Assembly: GCA_964607515.1 (NCBI GenBank) | Contig: CAZSKU010000007.1 | Location: forward strand, 31,972 to 95,971 | Origin: UBA6080 sp964607515 | GTDB lineage: Bacteria > Fermentibacterota > Fermentibacteria > Fermentibacterales > JCC-6 | DNA: 64,000 nt | Reading direction: 5' to 3' | Shown: positions 51,841 to 60,462 of the stretch, in pieces | How positions within the stretch are numbered: the stretch's first letter is position 1 | How the letters are laid out: every line of letters begins with the position of its first letter | Position numbers and translations under genes: made by a program | The notes under the pieces: model-generated | Seen by the model: the letters and a program-made list of their open reading frames with translations, nothing else | Databases searched by the model: none | What the model was told of the DNA's origin: nothing

Positions 51841-53295
51841 TCATGCGCCCACCCGGGCCGCCCTCCTTCGGGAGAAGGGCAGCAGCAGTGCAGGCACCGT
51901 CAGGGAGACCAGCATTCCGATGGACCCCGCAAGGGGGGTCTTCTCCGGTCCCAGGACGAAGAAGAGGACCATGCAGCTTCCCAGCCCCAGCAATGAGGAG
52001 GCCAGGGCTCCGGTTCTGCCGATCCTGGTTCCCAGTATGCCCCATATGAAGGGGCCCAGGAATACCGAAGCTATCGCGCCCCAGGAGATGGCCAGGATGG
52101 TGACTATCACCGCCGGCTTGAGCATGGCCAGGAGCATGGAGAGAATCACGAAGAAGGCGCTTCCCGCCCTCATGAGCCCGGTGAGGGTCCTGTCGCCGGC
52201 TCCGGGCCGGAGCATCCCCCTGTAGAAGTCCACGGTCAGCGTGGAGCTGGAGATCAGAACCAGGGCCGCCAGGGTGGACATGGACGCGGCCAGGATGAGA
52301 AGAAGGATCACCACCGAGAGGGCCGGTGGCACCACCGAAGAGAGCATCTCGGGCATCAGGGCGTCGAAGTTGGGAGCCCCGGCGGCGTTGAAGGCCGCGG
52401 GGTTGTTCTCCGGGGTGAGGAAAAGCCTGGTCAGGGAGCCCAGGAAGTAGGCGGTCCCGGTGACCAGCACCGCGAACACCGTGGAGGCGGTCATGCCTAT
52501 CTTCACCGAGCGCCTGTCCTTTATGGCGTAGAACTTCTGGACCAGCTGGGGCATGGCGAAGGGAGCCACGCTGGTGAGGAAGACAAGGGACGCCAGCGGA
52601 ACGAAACCGGGGGGTCCCACCGGAGCCGCCAGCCCGGGATTTATTTCCCGAAGCCCCGCGACGATGTTCCCCAGACCTCCCCCCTCCCGCAGGGTGAAGG
52701 CCAGCAGGACCACCACCCCGACGGTCATGATCATTCCGAAGAACACGTCTATCATGGACATGGACTTGTAGCCGCCCAGCACGAGGTAGACGCCGGTGAA
52801 CACTCCCATGAACAGAAGGACCCAGGTGTACGGAAGGTTGAAGGTCACCTCGAACAGGTAGCTGAGCCCCATGAACACAGCTGCGGTGTAGGGGATCAGA
52901 AAGACGAAAATGGCTATGGAGGTGTAGAGTCGTATGAAGCGGGAACCGAACCGGGCCTCCAGGAATCCGGGCATTGTGTAGACGTCGTACCTTGTAGCCG
53001 CTTCCTTGATCCTGTTGCCCAGAAGAAGCCAAACCCCCAGAACCCCCGCCAGGGAGTTGCCCAGGGCCACCCACAGGCCCGACAGGCCGAATCCCCATCC
53101 GATCTTGCCGGCGAAGCCGATGAAAAGCACCGCCGAGAAGTATGCCGTGCCGTATGAGAAGGCGGTCATCCAGGGCCCCACCTTCCCTCCGCCCAGCAGA
53201 TAGTCGTTGAAGTTCTTGGTCCTCCTGTGTCCCAGGATCCCCAGTCCCACAATCAGCAGGGTATACAACCCCACGGCGATGTATCTGGCCGGCAT
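51841..53295 (-). CDS. Sodium:solute symporter family protein (SSS)
   Basis: A 484-residue membrane carrier with about 13 hydrophobic helices. The SSS hallmarks are visible: YTLLIVGLGILGHRRTKNFNDYLL, FSYGTAYFSAVLFIGFAG, AAVFMGLSYLFEV, VLGGYKSMSMIDVFFG and SSSTLTVDFYRG. Substrate may be proline, pantothenate or a sugar; sequence alone does not decide. The neighbour nitroreductase starts 22 bases upstream on the same strand. Confidence 0.92.
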   Translation of the reverse strand: MPARYIAVGLYTLLIVGLGILGHRRTKNFNDYLLGGGKVGPWMTAFSYGTAYFSAVLFIGFAGKIGWGFGLSGLWVALGNSLAGVLGVWLLLGNRIKEAATRYDVYTMPGFLEARFGSRFIRLYTSIAIFVFLIPYTAAVFMGLSYLFEVTFNLPYTWVLLFMGVFTGVYLVLGGYKSMSMIDVFFGMIMTVGVVVLLAFTLREGGGLGNIVAGLREINPGLAAPVGPPGFVPLASLVFLTSVAPFAMPQLVQKFYAIKDRRSVKIGMTASTVFAVLVTGTAYFLGSLTRLFLTPENNPAAFNAAGAPNFDALMPEMLSSVVPPALSVVILLLILAASMSTLAALVLISSSTLTVDFYRGMLRPGAGDRTLTGLMRAGSAFFVILSMLLAMLKPAVIVTILAISWGAIASVFLGPFIWGILGTRIGRTGALASSLLGLGSCMVLFFVLGPEKTPLAGSIGMLVSLTVPALLLPFSRRRAARVGA

Positions 53296-53317
53296 TATCT
53301 CCCTTTCTGAATGTGTT

Positions 53318-54097
53318 TCAGATAGTTACGGCATTCCAGTCTCTGTCCGGCACCCGGTGCATCGGCTCCAGCGCTTTTTCTCCCACGCAGAGCACCGCTC
53401 TGAGCCTGAATCCCCGGGGTCTGTGCCTGCGGAGCCCGGGAAGCAGCGGGAAAAGCATATGCACCACTCCGTTCCACAGACAGCCAAGCCCCATGGCCTC
53501 AGCCTGAAGACTGACCATTGCGGCGGCGATGACCCCGTCGGCGGCGCCGGTGGGATTCTTTCGGGGAACGAAGAAGAGAAGCATGCACGGGGCGCTCCGG
53601 GTGACCGGGTCCTCCCCGTCCAGGAAATTCCTGGCCTGCCGCCGGTATCCGGCCAGCACCGCCAGAGGGAAGAGCAACTTGAGAATCCTTCTGAGGGGGT
53701 CCGCCGCGAGGGCCCGGATCCTGTCCACCCCCCGGATCGCCGCAACCAGTATGCCCTGGGCGTTGGTCCCCGTCGGTGCGAGACCCACCGGAGCCAGAAG
53801 CAGCGACAACCGGTCCGGTGCGAGATCGTCAGGAAGGAAGACCCTGGTGCTTCGCCGGGCTCTGAAAAGGGAGATCAGGGAATCAGGGTCCACTCCGGAC
53901 CGGACAGCCGGCGGAAGACCGAACGCCCCGGCCGGGCAGTACGCCCCGCAGTGGCCGCATCCGATGCACGAGCCGCGGAAGCCCGTAACGAATCCCTCGG
54001 GATTGGTGACAACCGCCATGGACGGGCAGACCCGGGAACACGTGCCGCACCCGGTGCAAAGGTCCCCGCGGAAGCTTTTCTCAGGGGAGAATGCCAA
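53318..54097 (-). CDS. Nitroreductase-family protein with N-terminal 2[4Fe-4S] ferredoxin domain
   Basis: A 259-residue fusion. Residues 10-60 hold two clusters of the ferredoxin type (CTGCGTCSRVCP and CIGCGHCGAYCP). The nitroreductase domain (about 75-259) shows LFRARRSTRVFLPD, APTGTNAQGILVA (FMN phosphate/ribityl), and AMGLGCLWNG. Electron transfer from ferredoxin to FMN is expected; the substrate is unknown. TTG 54097 is used because Cys motifs follow directly and the frame overlaps the Ig-like gene by 17 bases. Confidence 0.9.
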   Translation of the reverse strand: MAFSPEKSFRGDLCTGCGTCSRVCPSMAVVTNPEGFVTGFRGSCIGCGHCGAYCPAGAFGLPPAVRSGVDPDSLISLFRARRSTRVFLPDDLAPDRLSLLLAPVGLAPTGTNAQGILVAAIRGVDRIRALAADPLRRILKLLFPLAVLAGYRRQARNFLDGEDPVTRSAPCMLLFFVPRKNPTGAADGVIAAAMVSLQAEAMGLGCLWNGVVHMLFPLLPGLRRHRPRGFRLRAVLCVGEKALEPMHRVPDRDWNAVTI

Positions 54098-55664
54098 TGT
54101 CCACCCCCCCGGTTTCCAGCCCCGGCGACACCTCCAGAACCCCCGGCCATGCGCCGTAGGGTTCCCCGGGGTCCCAGAGCCCGTTTCCGTTGGAGTCCCT
54201 GAAGGCCGACAGGGTGTAGCGACCTCCGGGCACTTCCTCCAGGGTGTATACCCCCGGGGAAGCCTCGGCGGTGATCTTCTCCCCGGTTTCCCCCGCAGGC
54301 GCCAGCACCAGGGTAACCGGCCATGCGGTTCCGGAGACGGTGCCGGACACCGATCCCGGAAGGGTGCTCCAGGCGGTGGAGAATACCCATGTCCGGGCCT
54401 CCAGGCTGTCCTCCCAGAGGGTGGCCAGCCCCGGAAGAAGCTCGATTCTGTACTGCACCTGTCCCGTAAGATGCAGTTCCGGGGTGAAGCCGAAGGAGAC
54501 CGCGTCCGTCCGCTCGAGGGTCCCTTCCACGGCGGCGCCGTCGGAAACCCTCGTGACCGAGTACCTGCATGCCAGGCTGTCCAGGGGCACCCAGGCGTTC
54601 AGCGCCAGGATGAAGGGTCCGGCAGGGTTCACTTCGGTCTGACCGTCGGCGGGATAGACCGAAACCACGTCGAAGTCCTCTTTCGGAAGGCTGTCGTTGG
54701 CCCAGAAGGAGAGGCTGTCAGGGGCGGAAAGGTTCCCCGGGACGTCCGCCACACCCCCGGCGTAGACCGTAAGCGAGGTGTCAGGAAGAAGCCGGGTGTG
54801 AAGGAGGAGCATGCCCGTTGTCCTTCCCGGCATCATGGAGGTTCCCAGTATCTCCGGTTCGCTACCGTCCGGGGCGGTGAGCCTGAACAGGTCCGGAGGC
54901 GGGGGAACCCGGGGCAGTTCCTCGTTCCACTGGATCAGCACGTGGTATCCGTCCAGGGCGCCGGCTTCCAGGATCCTCGGACCCACGGTGTCAACCACGG
55001 TGAACACCAGGTCAAGGCTTTCCCGGGCGCCCTCGGCCAGGGTTATCTCAGCGGCGGTTCCCGGTTCCGTCTGGTTCTCCCAGGAAAGGCTTCCGTCCCG
55101 GTCTTCGAAGGCGGTGACACGGTACTCGCCGGGCTCCAGCCAGGGGAACACACCCAGTCCGGAGGTGTCCGGGAATGCCGTACGGAGAGGAGCGACAGTG
55201 TCCGGAAGCATGTAGAGCCTCACCAGCGAGGAGGGCGATACCATTCCCCCTCCCCTGGTGACCGCTCTGAAGGAAAGCGACGGCGCGGATGCGGTGTCCG
55301 CGGTGGTCCACGCGAGCTGCAACGGCGCCGGGGACGAATTGCCTCGGGAGTCGGCGATTCCCGGAGGCATCAGCAGGGTAAGGGTGGGCCCCTGGGGCGC
55401 CGAGTCCAGGGTCACCTCGATCCTGTTCCCGCGGAACCGGGTTTCGTGCCCGGGGTCGGGGAAAACGAGGGGCTCGGGACTTCCCGGATCCAGCCGTTCG
55501 CTGAACAGCAACGTCACACCGCAGGGCAGGTTCTCCACGACACCCGGCGCAGGGCTCGACTCGAGAAGGCCGGGCGGATCCCGGTCCTCGGGACCTCCCC
55601 CGGGACCCACGACCCTGGCGCACCCCGCAGCCAGCAGCAGCAAGGCGAGGCTACGGCTTCTCAT
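54081..55664 (-). CDS. Ig-like lipoprotein (Big_5/SbsA type)
   Basis: A 527-residue lipoprotein with lipobox LLAAGC (Cys15). The mature part is built of Ig-like modules: ARVVGPGGGPEDRDPPGLLESSPAPG with FSERLDPGS is the Big_5-type opening known from FCB lipoproteins; further modules have TADTASAPSLSF, VVSVYPADGQTEVNPAG and SGTVSGTAW. The end has DSNGNGLWDPGEPYGAW, a dockerin-like/gluzincin-like calcium turn as in SdrD-type modules. Probably surface exposed. Overlaps both neighbours. Confidence 0.8.
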   Translation of the reverse strand: MRSRSLALLLLAAGCARVVGPGGGPEDRDPPGLLESSPAPGVVENLPCGVTLLFSERLDPGSPEPLVFPDPGHETRFRGNRIEVTLDSAPQGPTLTLLMPPGIADSRGNSSPAPLQLAWTTADTASAPSLSFRAVTRGGGMVSPSSLVRLYMLPDTVAPLRTAFPDTSGLGVFPWLEPGEYRVTAFEDRDGSLSWENQTEPGTAAEITLAEGARESLDLVFTVVDTVGPRILEAGALDGYHVLIQWNEELPRVPPPPDLFRLTAPDGSEPEILGTSMMPGRTTGMLLLHTRLLPDTSLTVYAGGVADVPGNLSAPDSLSFWANDSLPKEDFDVVSVYPADGQTEVNPAGPFILALNAWVPLDSLACRYSVTRVSDGAAVEGTLERTDAVSFGFTPELHLTGQVQYRIELLPGLATLWEDSLEARTWVFSTAWSTLPGSVSGTVSGTAWPVTLVLAPAGETGEKITAEASPGVYTLEEVPGGRYTLSAFRDSNGNGLWDPGEPYGAWPGVLEVSPGLETGGVDIGILP

Positions 55665-56820
55665 GCCGGCGGGCCGCCTTTCTCAGGGCGTTTGCCCGGC
55701 GGAACAGGGATACCGCCTCGCCGTCCCTCTTCTGTTTTTCCAGAACGACGGCCAGTTCCAGGTGGAAGTCGGGCTGGTCCGGGTCCCTCTCCACCGCGTT
55801 GCGCAGGTACTCCTCCGCGTCCGACAGGGCCCCGGTGAGGTTGGCGCACTTGCCCATGAAGAACCAGGCGGCGCTGTAGTCGGGAGACCTTCGGATAACG
55901 TCGCTGAGGGTGTCCATGGCGGCTGAGAAGAGACCCCTTCTCAGGAGGGAGACCCCTTCCAGGAACCTCATATCCAGGGGGTCCGCCCCGGCCTCCGCCG
56001 CCGCGGCCCTCCAACCGGAATCCCTCATGGTGCCCAGGCCCGAGAGGAGGTTGAGGATGTTGCCCGCAGGGGTGTCGTCCACCGCGGTGAACCTCGGTCC
56101 GGCGGGCTCCCGGGCGGATTTGGACGAAGGTTTCTCCTCCCTGGGCTTCTGGGCCGGAAGGTCCGGAAAGGCTGCCTCCAGCTCATCCAGGGTGGACCCC
56201 CGGGATTGTTCCTCCCGGGAAGCCGGGGGCTCGGGGGTGGGCGCCGGGGCGCTCTCGGCGAAGAGGGCCATCTGTCTTCCGGTGAGCTTCCGGTCCTGAA
56301 GCTCCCTGAACATGGAGATCTGCCGTGGGGCGTCCTCTATCCTGATAAGGGGTCTGAGCTGGTACTCGGTGATCGAGTCGTCCGCCAGCACCTCCCTGCG
56401 GAGTTCCTCCGGGAGTTTCAGAAGGTTCAGAACCTGGGTGATCCTGGCCCTGGAAAAACCGAGCATGTCCGCCAGCCTGCTCCTGTTCTCGATGATCCCC
56501 GCGCGAAGCAGACCCTGGAAGAGCAGCGGTTCCTCCGCGGCGTTCCCTATGGACTCATGGGCCGGAACCACCTGGACGGCGCTTCTGACCACCAGGCACC
56601 GGATGATGCTGCGGTTCTGGGCGGCGGCCTTCCAGAAGGTACGGTGGTTGCCCACCAGGGTCAGCCCCCTTTCCGACTCCACGAGCACCGGAGGCGGCTG
56701 GGGACCCTCCTCGAGGGCCGACGGAGACCATTCCGCCGGAGGCGGGGTCACTGTGATGTCGGAAAGCTTCACCTCCTCAAGGGGGAGGTGTTCCACGGTC
56801 CTTTCGCTATCCCTTTCCAT
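55651..56820 (-). CDS. ParB-like HTH domain fused to TPR domain
   Basis: A 389-residue protein. The N-terminal part resembles the ParB N-domain (about 10-100): PPPVLVESERGLTLVGNHRTF, with GNHR at the GxRR-like position. An HTH of ParB/KorB type follows (about 110-160): LADMLGFSRARITQVLNLLKLPEELR. After a Pro/Glu linker (170-260) come TPR units (about 290-380: AAWFFMGKCANLTGALSDAEEYLRNAVERDPDQ). There is no parA nearby. It is coupled to miaA before it and the Ig-like lipoprotein after it. A transcription factor with a TPR sensor or a nucleoid protein are both possible. Confidence 0.8.
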   Translation of the reverse strand: MERDSERTVEHLPLEEVKLSDITVTPPPAEWSPSALEEGPQPPPVLVESERGLTLVGNHRTFWKAAAQNRSIIRCLVVRSAVQVVPAHESIGNAAEEPLLFQGLLRAGIIENRSRLADMLGFSRARITQVLNLLKLPEELRREVLADDSITEYQLRPLIRIEDAPRQISMFRELQDRKLTGRQMALFAESAPAPTPEPPASREEQSRGSTLDELEAAFPDLPAQKPREEKPSSKSAREPAGPRFTAVDDTPAGNILNLLSGLGTMRDSGWRAAAAEAGADPLDMRFLEGVSLLRRGLFSAAMDTLSDVIRRSPDYSAAWFFMGKCANLTGALSDAEEYLRNAVERDPDQPDFHLELAVVLEKQKRDGEAVSLFRRANALRKAARRHEKP

Positions 56821-57721
56821 CGCCCCATCTCCCGTCCAGGATCTCGGCCGCGGCCTCGGGGCTGCGAGCCCTGAGGGTTCCCGGCAGCCTCTCCAGCATA
56901 TTGCGCTGCCGTCTGGCGAACCGCCATGTATTGGTCTTCACGTTCCGGATCGCCTGGTCCAGGGAGCAGAGCCCCTCCAGGTGGTCCATCATTTCCCTGT
57001 ACCCGATGGTGTGCCCCATTACGGGTTCCCGGCGAAAGCCCGAGGCCAGAAGCCCCTCCACCTCCTCGAGAAGGCCCTGCTCCATCATCCGGTCCACCCT
57101 GGCGTCAATCCTTTTCCGAAGCGTCTCCAGGGGAGGCTCAAGAAGGATGAACACGAAGCTTTCCCGGGGCTGTCCGCCCCTCCGCAGATCGGAAGCCCTT
57201 TCTCCCCTCTCGAGAGTTATCTCCAGGGCCCTTATCTGGCGTACCGTGTCGGAAGGACCCACCAGGGTGCCGGGGTCCAGAACCGCCAGCATCCTCAGAA
57301 GTGTTCCAGGGCAGCCTTCCTCGATCTCCTCCAGAGCCTTCCGCAGCATCGTGTTTGCAGGGGGCAGCGGGTCCATCATGCCCGCCATGGCCATGATGTA
57401 CAGGGCGCTCCCGCCTACCGCCAAGGGCAGCCTTCCCCTGAAGGATACCTCATCCACGGTCTTCAGGGCTGCGTCGGCGAACCAGCCCGCCGAGAGCAGC
57501 GTATCCGGGTTTGCTACGTCCAGCAGGTGATGAGGCACCAGAGCCCGGTCTCGGGGAGAGGGCTTGGCGGTTCCGATGTCCATTCCCCGGTAGAGCTGCC
57601 GGGAATCGGCGTTCACTATCTCCACCCCGGGCATGGCCGCGGCGAACATCATGGCTGCCTCGCTCTTTCCCGAGGCGGTGCATCCCGCCAGCACCGGGAA
57701 GGGACCGGGATTACCTGCCAA
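56807..57721 (-). CDS. miaA: tRNA dimethylallyltransferase
   Basis: A 304-residue MiaA, which adds a dimethylallyl group to A37 of tRNAs reading U-first codons. P-loop AGCTASGKSEAA, NADSRQLYRGMDIGTAKP, PHHLLDVANPD, VGGSALYI, and the C-terminal TNTWRFARRQRNML are signatures. The TTG start overlaps the mutL stop region by 11 bases. mutL-miaA adjacency is common in bacteria. Confidence 0.95.
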   Translation of the reverse strand: MAGNPGPFPVLAGCTASGKSEAAMMFAAAMPGVEIVNADSRQLYRGMDIGTAKPSPRDRALVPHHLLDVANPDTLLSAGWFADAALKTVDEVSFRGRLPLAVGGSALYIMAMAGMMDPLPPANTMLRKALEEIEEGCPGTLLRMLAVLDPGTLVGPSDTVRQIRALEITLERGERASDLRRGGQPRESFVFILLEPPLETLRKRIDARVDRMMEQGLLEEVEGLLASGFRREPVMGHTIGYREMMDHLEGLCSLDQAIRNVKTNTWRFARRQRNMLERLPGTLRARSPEAAAEILDGRWGDGKG

Positions 57722-59393
57722 ACCGCTTCTCCAGTTCGTCGAAGGTTATCTCCACCAGGGTGGGCCGGCCGTGGGGGCACCGGAAGGGGTCCGAGGTGGC
57801 GAAGAGCCTGTGGAACAGGGAGCGGATCTCCGACCGGGAGAGTTTCTGACCGAAGGTCACCGATCCCTTGCACGCCGTAGCAGCCGCGAGGATCTCCTGC
57901 TGGGTGAAGGAGTGATCCCTTCCTGTGGAAAAGGCCTCCAGTATCTCCCCTACCGCCTCCGCACCCCGGGAGATTCCCTCGGGAACCGCCAGGATCTCCA
58001 CGGAGTCGCCGGACACCCTCAGGTCGAAACCCGCCTGGACGATCATTGGTCCGTACAGGTTGATGACGGCTATTTCATCACGGTCCAGATGAAGCACCTC
58101 CGGCAGGAGGAGCTGCTGTCTGCCCCCGGATGAGGCTTCCCGAAGGTTCTTCAGGATCTGCTCGAAGAGCACCCTCTCATGGGCCGCGTGCTGGTCCACC
58201 ACAAGGATTCCCGCCCCGGAGGAGGTGATGAGGTAGGAATCGTTCACCTGCATGATCGGGACAGGATCCTCCCAACCCGGGGATTCTGCCGGTTCCATCA
58301 CTCCGGCAGCGGATTCCGGTGCTGCTGGCGAGGAGAGTTCCAGAGCCGCCTGCCGGGCCCGGTAGTCCGGCAGGCCCGGGGAGGCGAAGGAAACCCCGGG
58401 AAATCTCGCTTCCAGGCCGGCCGAACGTTCCGGGATCATGTCGGCCATGGCGGCCTCCACCGCCCGGAGCACCGCCCCGGAATTCCGGAAGCGCACCTCC
58501 TTCTTTGTCGGGTGGGCGTTCACGTCCACGGCCTCCGGCTGCAGCGCCAGGGAACACAGGAACAGGGGGCTTCCGGCGGGCCCCTCGAGGCTGCTGTTCA
58601 CCCCGGAGGATATCATCGGCGACGAGACCAGCCTTCCGTTCACCAGGATGTACTGGTGCCGCCGGCCGTTCCACAGCTTTCCCGGGAAGGCGAGCAATTC
58701 CGCGGAAACTCCCTCCCCCTCTCCCCTGCCCCGGACACATATCTCGCCGGCGCCCAGAGAGTAGCGGGTTCTGAGCCTGTTCTCCACCGACTCCCCCGGT
58801 GGAAGCCGGAAAATGGTGCGATCGTCGTGGCTGAGGGAGAATGAAACCTTCGGGCGGGCCAGGGCGCAGCCCGTGACTATCCTCTCGACCCAGGAGAGTT
58901 CCGTGGCCTCGGAACAGAGGAATTTCCTTCTGGCCGGCTGGTTGAAGAACAGCGCTTCCACGGTCACCGTGGTTCCCCTGCTTCGGGCGGCGGGGGTCAG
59001 GTCCTTCACCTCTCCGCCGGCCATCACCAGCCTCCATCCCTGGTCTCCGTCGGAGGTCAGGATGGTCAGCCTGCTCACCGCGGCTATGCTGGGAAGCGCC
59101 TCTCCCCGGAACCCCAGGGTGTCTATCCTGTCCAGGTCCTCCGGCCGGCTCAGCTTGCTGGTGGCGTGCCTTTCCACGGACAGCAGGAGGTCGTGCCGGC
59201 CCATTCCCGTGCCGTCGTCCCGTACCGTGATGCTCTTCCTTCCCCCCCTTGAAAGCTCCACTGAGACGTTTCCGGCACGGGCGTCCAGGGAATTCTCCAG
59301 CAGCTCCTTCACCACCGAGGCGGGTCTCTCCACCACTTCCCCGGCGGCTATCAGGTTTATCATGTGATCAGAGAGCCGTCGTACCGGAGCCAT
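57711..59393 (-). CDS. mutL: DNA mismatch repair protein MutL
   Basis: A 560-residue MutL. GHKL ATPase motifs: LIAAGEVVERPASVVKELLENSLDA, VRDDGTGM, TLGFRGEALPSIAAV, and TTVTVEALFFNQPARRKFL. The C-terminal endonuclease motif DQHAAHERVLFE (DQHAxxExxxxE) and CPHGRPTL are present, so it is a nicking MutL, as in bacteria without MutH. ATG 59393 is preceded by AGGAGGGG. The start lies 18 bases after the tRNA-Leu CCA end. Confidence 0.95.
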   Translation of the reverse strand: MAPVRRLSDHMINLIAAGEVVERPASVVKELLENSLDARAGNVSVELSRGGRKSITVRDDGTGMGRHDLLLSVERHATSKLSRPEDLDRIDTLGFRGEALPSIAAVSRLTILTSDGDQGWRLVMAGGEVKDLTPAARSRGTTVTVEALFFNQPARRKFLCSEATELSWVERIVTGCALARPKVSFSLSHDDRTIFRLPPGESVENRLRTRYSLGAGEICVRGRGEGEGVSAELLAFPGKLWNGRRHQYILVNGRLVSSPMISSGVNSSLEGPAGSPLFLCSLALQPEAVDVNAHPTKKEVRFRNSGAVLRAVEAAMADMIPERSAGLEARFPGVSFASPGLPDYRARQAALELSSPAAPESAAGVMEPAESPGWEDPVPIMQVNDSYLITSSGAGILVVDQHAAHERVLFEQILKNLREASSGGRQQLLLPEVLHLDRDEIAVINLYGPMIVQAGFDLRVSGDSVEILAVPEGISRGAEAVGEILEAFSTGRDHSFTQQEILAAATACKGSVTFGQKLSRSEIRSLFHRLFATSDPFRCPHGRPTLVEITFDELEKRFGR

Positions 59394-59411
59394 GCCCCTC
59401 CTGTGCATTCC

Positions 59412-59497
59412 TGGTGCCGGGGAAGGGAGTCGAACCCTCATGCCACTGGGGCAACGGATTTTAAGTCCGTTGTGTATGCCAGTTCCACCACCCCGGC
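59412..59497 (-). tRNA. tRNA-Leu (anticodon TAA), CCA encoded
   Basis: On the minus strand, acceptor GCCGGGG pairs with CCCCGGC (written CCCCGGCA with discriminator), D-arm GTGGTGGAACTGG, anticodon loop CTTAAAA giving TAA, long variable arm GTTGCCCCAGTGGCAT, T-arm GGGTTCGACTCCC, and encoded CCA. The class II shape fits leucine. There is no visible terminator before mutL. Confidence 0.96.
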
Positions 59498-59526
59498 ACG
59501 TCCCTTTTGTTAACGCAAGAATACAC

Positions 59527-60462
59527 TCACCGGCGGGGCAGGGCAAGGACCGGCTCCTCTTTCCCCCGGCCCAGCTCGACACCGATTCCCAGTGACCACT
59601 CCCGGTCCCTGATCCCCCACAGGGACAGGGTTCCCCAGGAAGGTCCCGCGGAGATACCCGCCGCCCACCTTCCCCGGCCGTCGGTTGAGCCTTCCACCGA
59701 CGGGAAGCCCGGTGGTCTGACCACCAGCCGGCACCCGGGGCCGGGCCAGGTGACCGCAGCCCCGGCGATCCCTTCCAGCTCCGCGGCGCCTCCAAGGCGG
59801 AGGGAGTCTTCCGTCAGGATTCCCCCCAGAAGCCACCCGCGGCCTTCGAAGGAGATTTCTGCGGACCTGACCGCATCCCCGCTCCTGTCCATGCCAGGAC
59901 CCGAGGCGAACACGAGGGGTCCCGCGGAACCGGAGCACTTCAGCCAAGGTCCACGGTGGGTGAAGGCGGGTCCGAGGCGGAACCCCCGGGCGATTCCGAC
60001 GGCGAACCCCGCGCCTGCTCCCCCGGGGCCCGCGGCGCAGGAAAGCCCCGGGGAATCCCACAGCGCCGCCGGGTACCCGCCGGAACCCTTGCCGTGAAGG
60101 GCCAGCGCCAGCCGATCCCCGGCCATTGCCAGCAGGGCGGTTTCGGCGATGGAATCCCCGGCGATGGTGAAAGAGAAGACTTCATCGGTCCGAAGGCTGT
60201 AGGACCAGCCCTCACGGGAGAACCACCCCCCGGTAGCGAAGGTGCGCCCCAGTGTGGCGCCGTTGCCCCGGCACTGGAAACAACCATTCCCTCCCAGCGC
60301 CGCGCCGGCCCGGAAGAAGAGCCCTCCGTCTTCCGGCACGTCCCCTGGAAAGGGATTATCGAAGACCGCCGAAGGGAGCGGGTGGGAAAGGTCCAGATCC
60401 GAGAACAGCTCCGGAGCCCCGGACATGTCCGGCACCCCAAGCACCGCCAGCAGGAGGATCAC
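59527..60462 (-). CDS. Exported protein of unknown function, possible beta-barrel
   Basis: A 311-residue protein. GTG 60462 overlaps the uvrC stop (GTGA) and opens a short signal peptide (MILLLAVLGVPDMSGAPE); the frame is open further upstream within uvrC but without a better signal. The mature part is Gly- and aromatic-rich with alternating strands (GGWFSREGWSYSLR, SLWGIRDREWSLGIGVELG). It resembles the CTG-start protein at 43431 in style. No family recognised. Confidence 0.65.
   Translation of the reverse strand: MILLLAVLGVPDMSGAPELFSDLDLSHPLPSAVFDNPFPGDVPEDGGLFFRAGAALGGNGCFQCRGNGATLGRTFATGGWFSREGWSYSLRTDEVFSFTIAGDSIAETALLAMAGDRLALALHGKGSGGYPAALWDSPGLSCAAGPGGAGAGFAVGIARGFRLGPAFTHRGPWLKCSGSAGPLVFASGPGMDRSGDAVRSAEISFEGRGWLLGGILTEDSLRLGGAAELEGIAGAAVTWPGPGCRLVVRPPGFPSVEGSTDGRGRWAAGISAGPSWGTLSLWGIRDREWSLGIGVELGRGKEEPVLALPRR

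Noticed and set aside
51224..53098. 624-codon minus-strand frame extending the zinc-ribbon gene upstream
   Set aside because: The extra N-terminus covers the sodium symporter in another frame and has shadow composition. The zinc-ribbon protein starts at 51832 or 51844.
53529..55838. 769-codon plus-strand frame
   Set aside because: Antisense to the nitroreductase, Ig-like lipoprotein and ParB-TPR genes; no domain and shadow-type composition.
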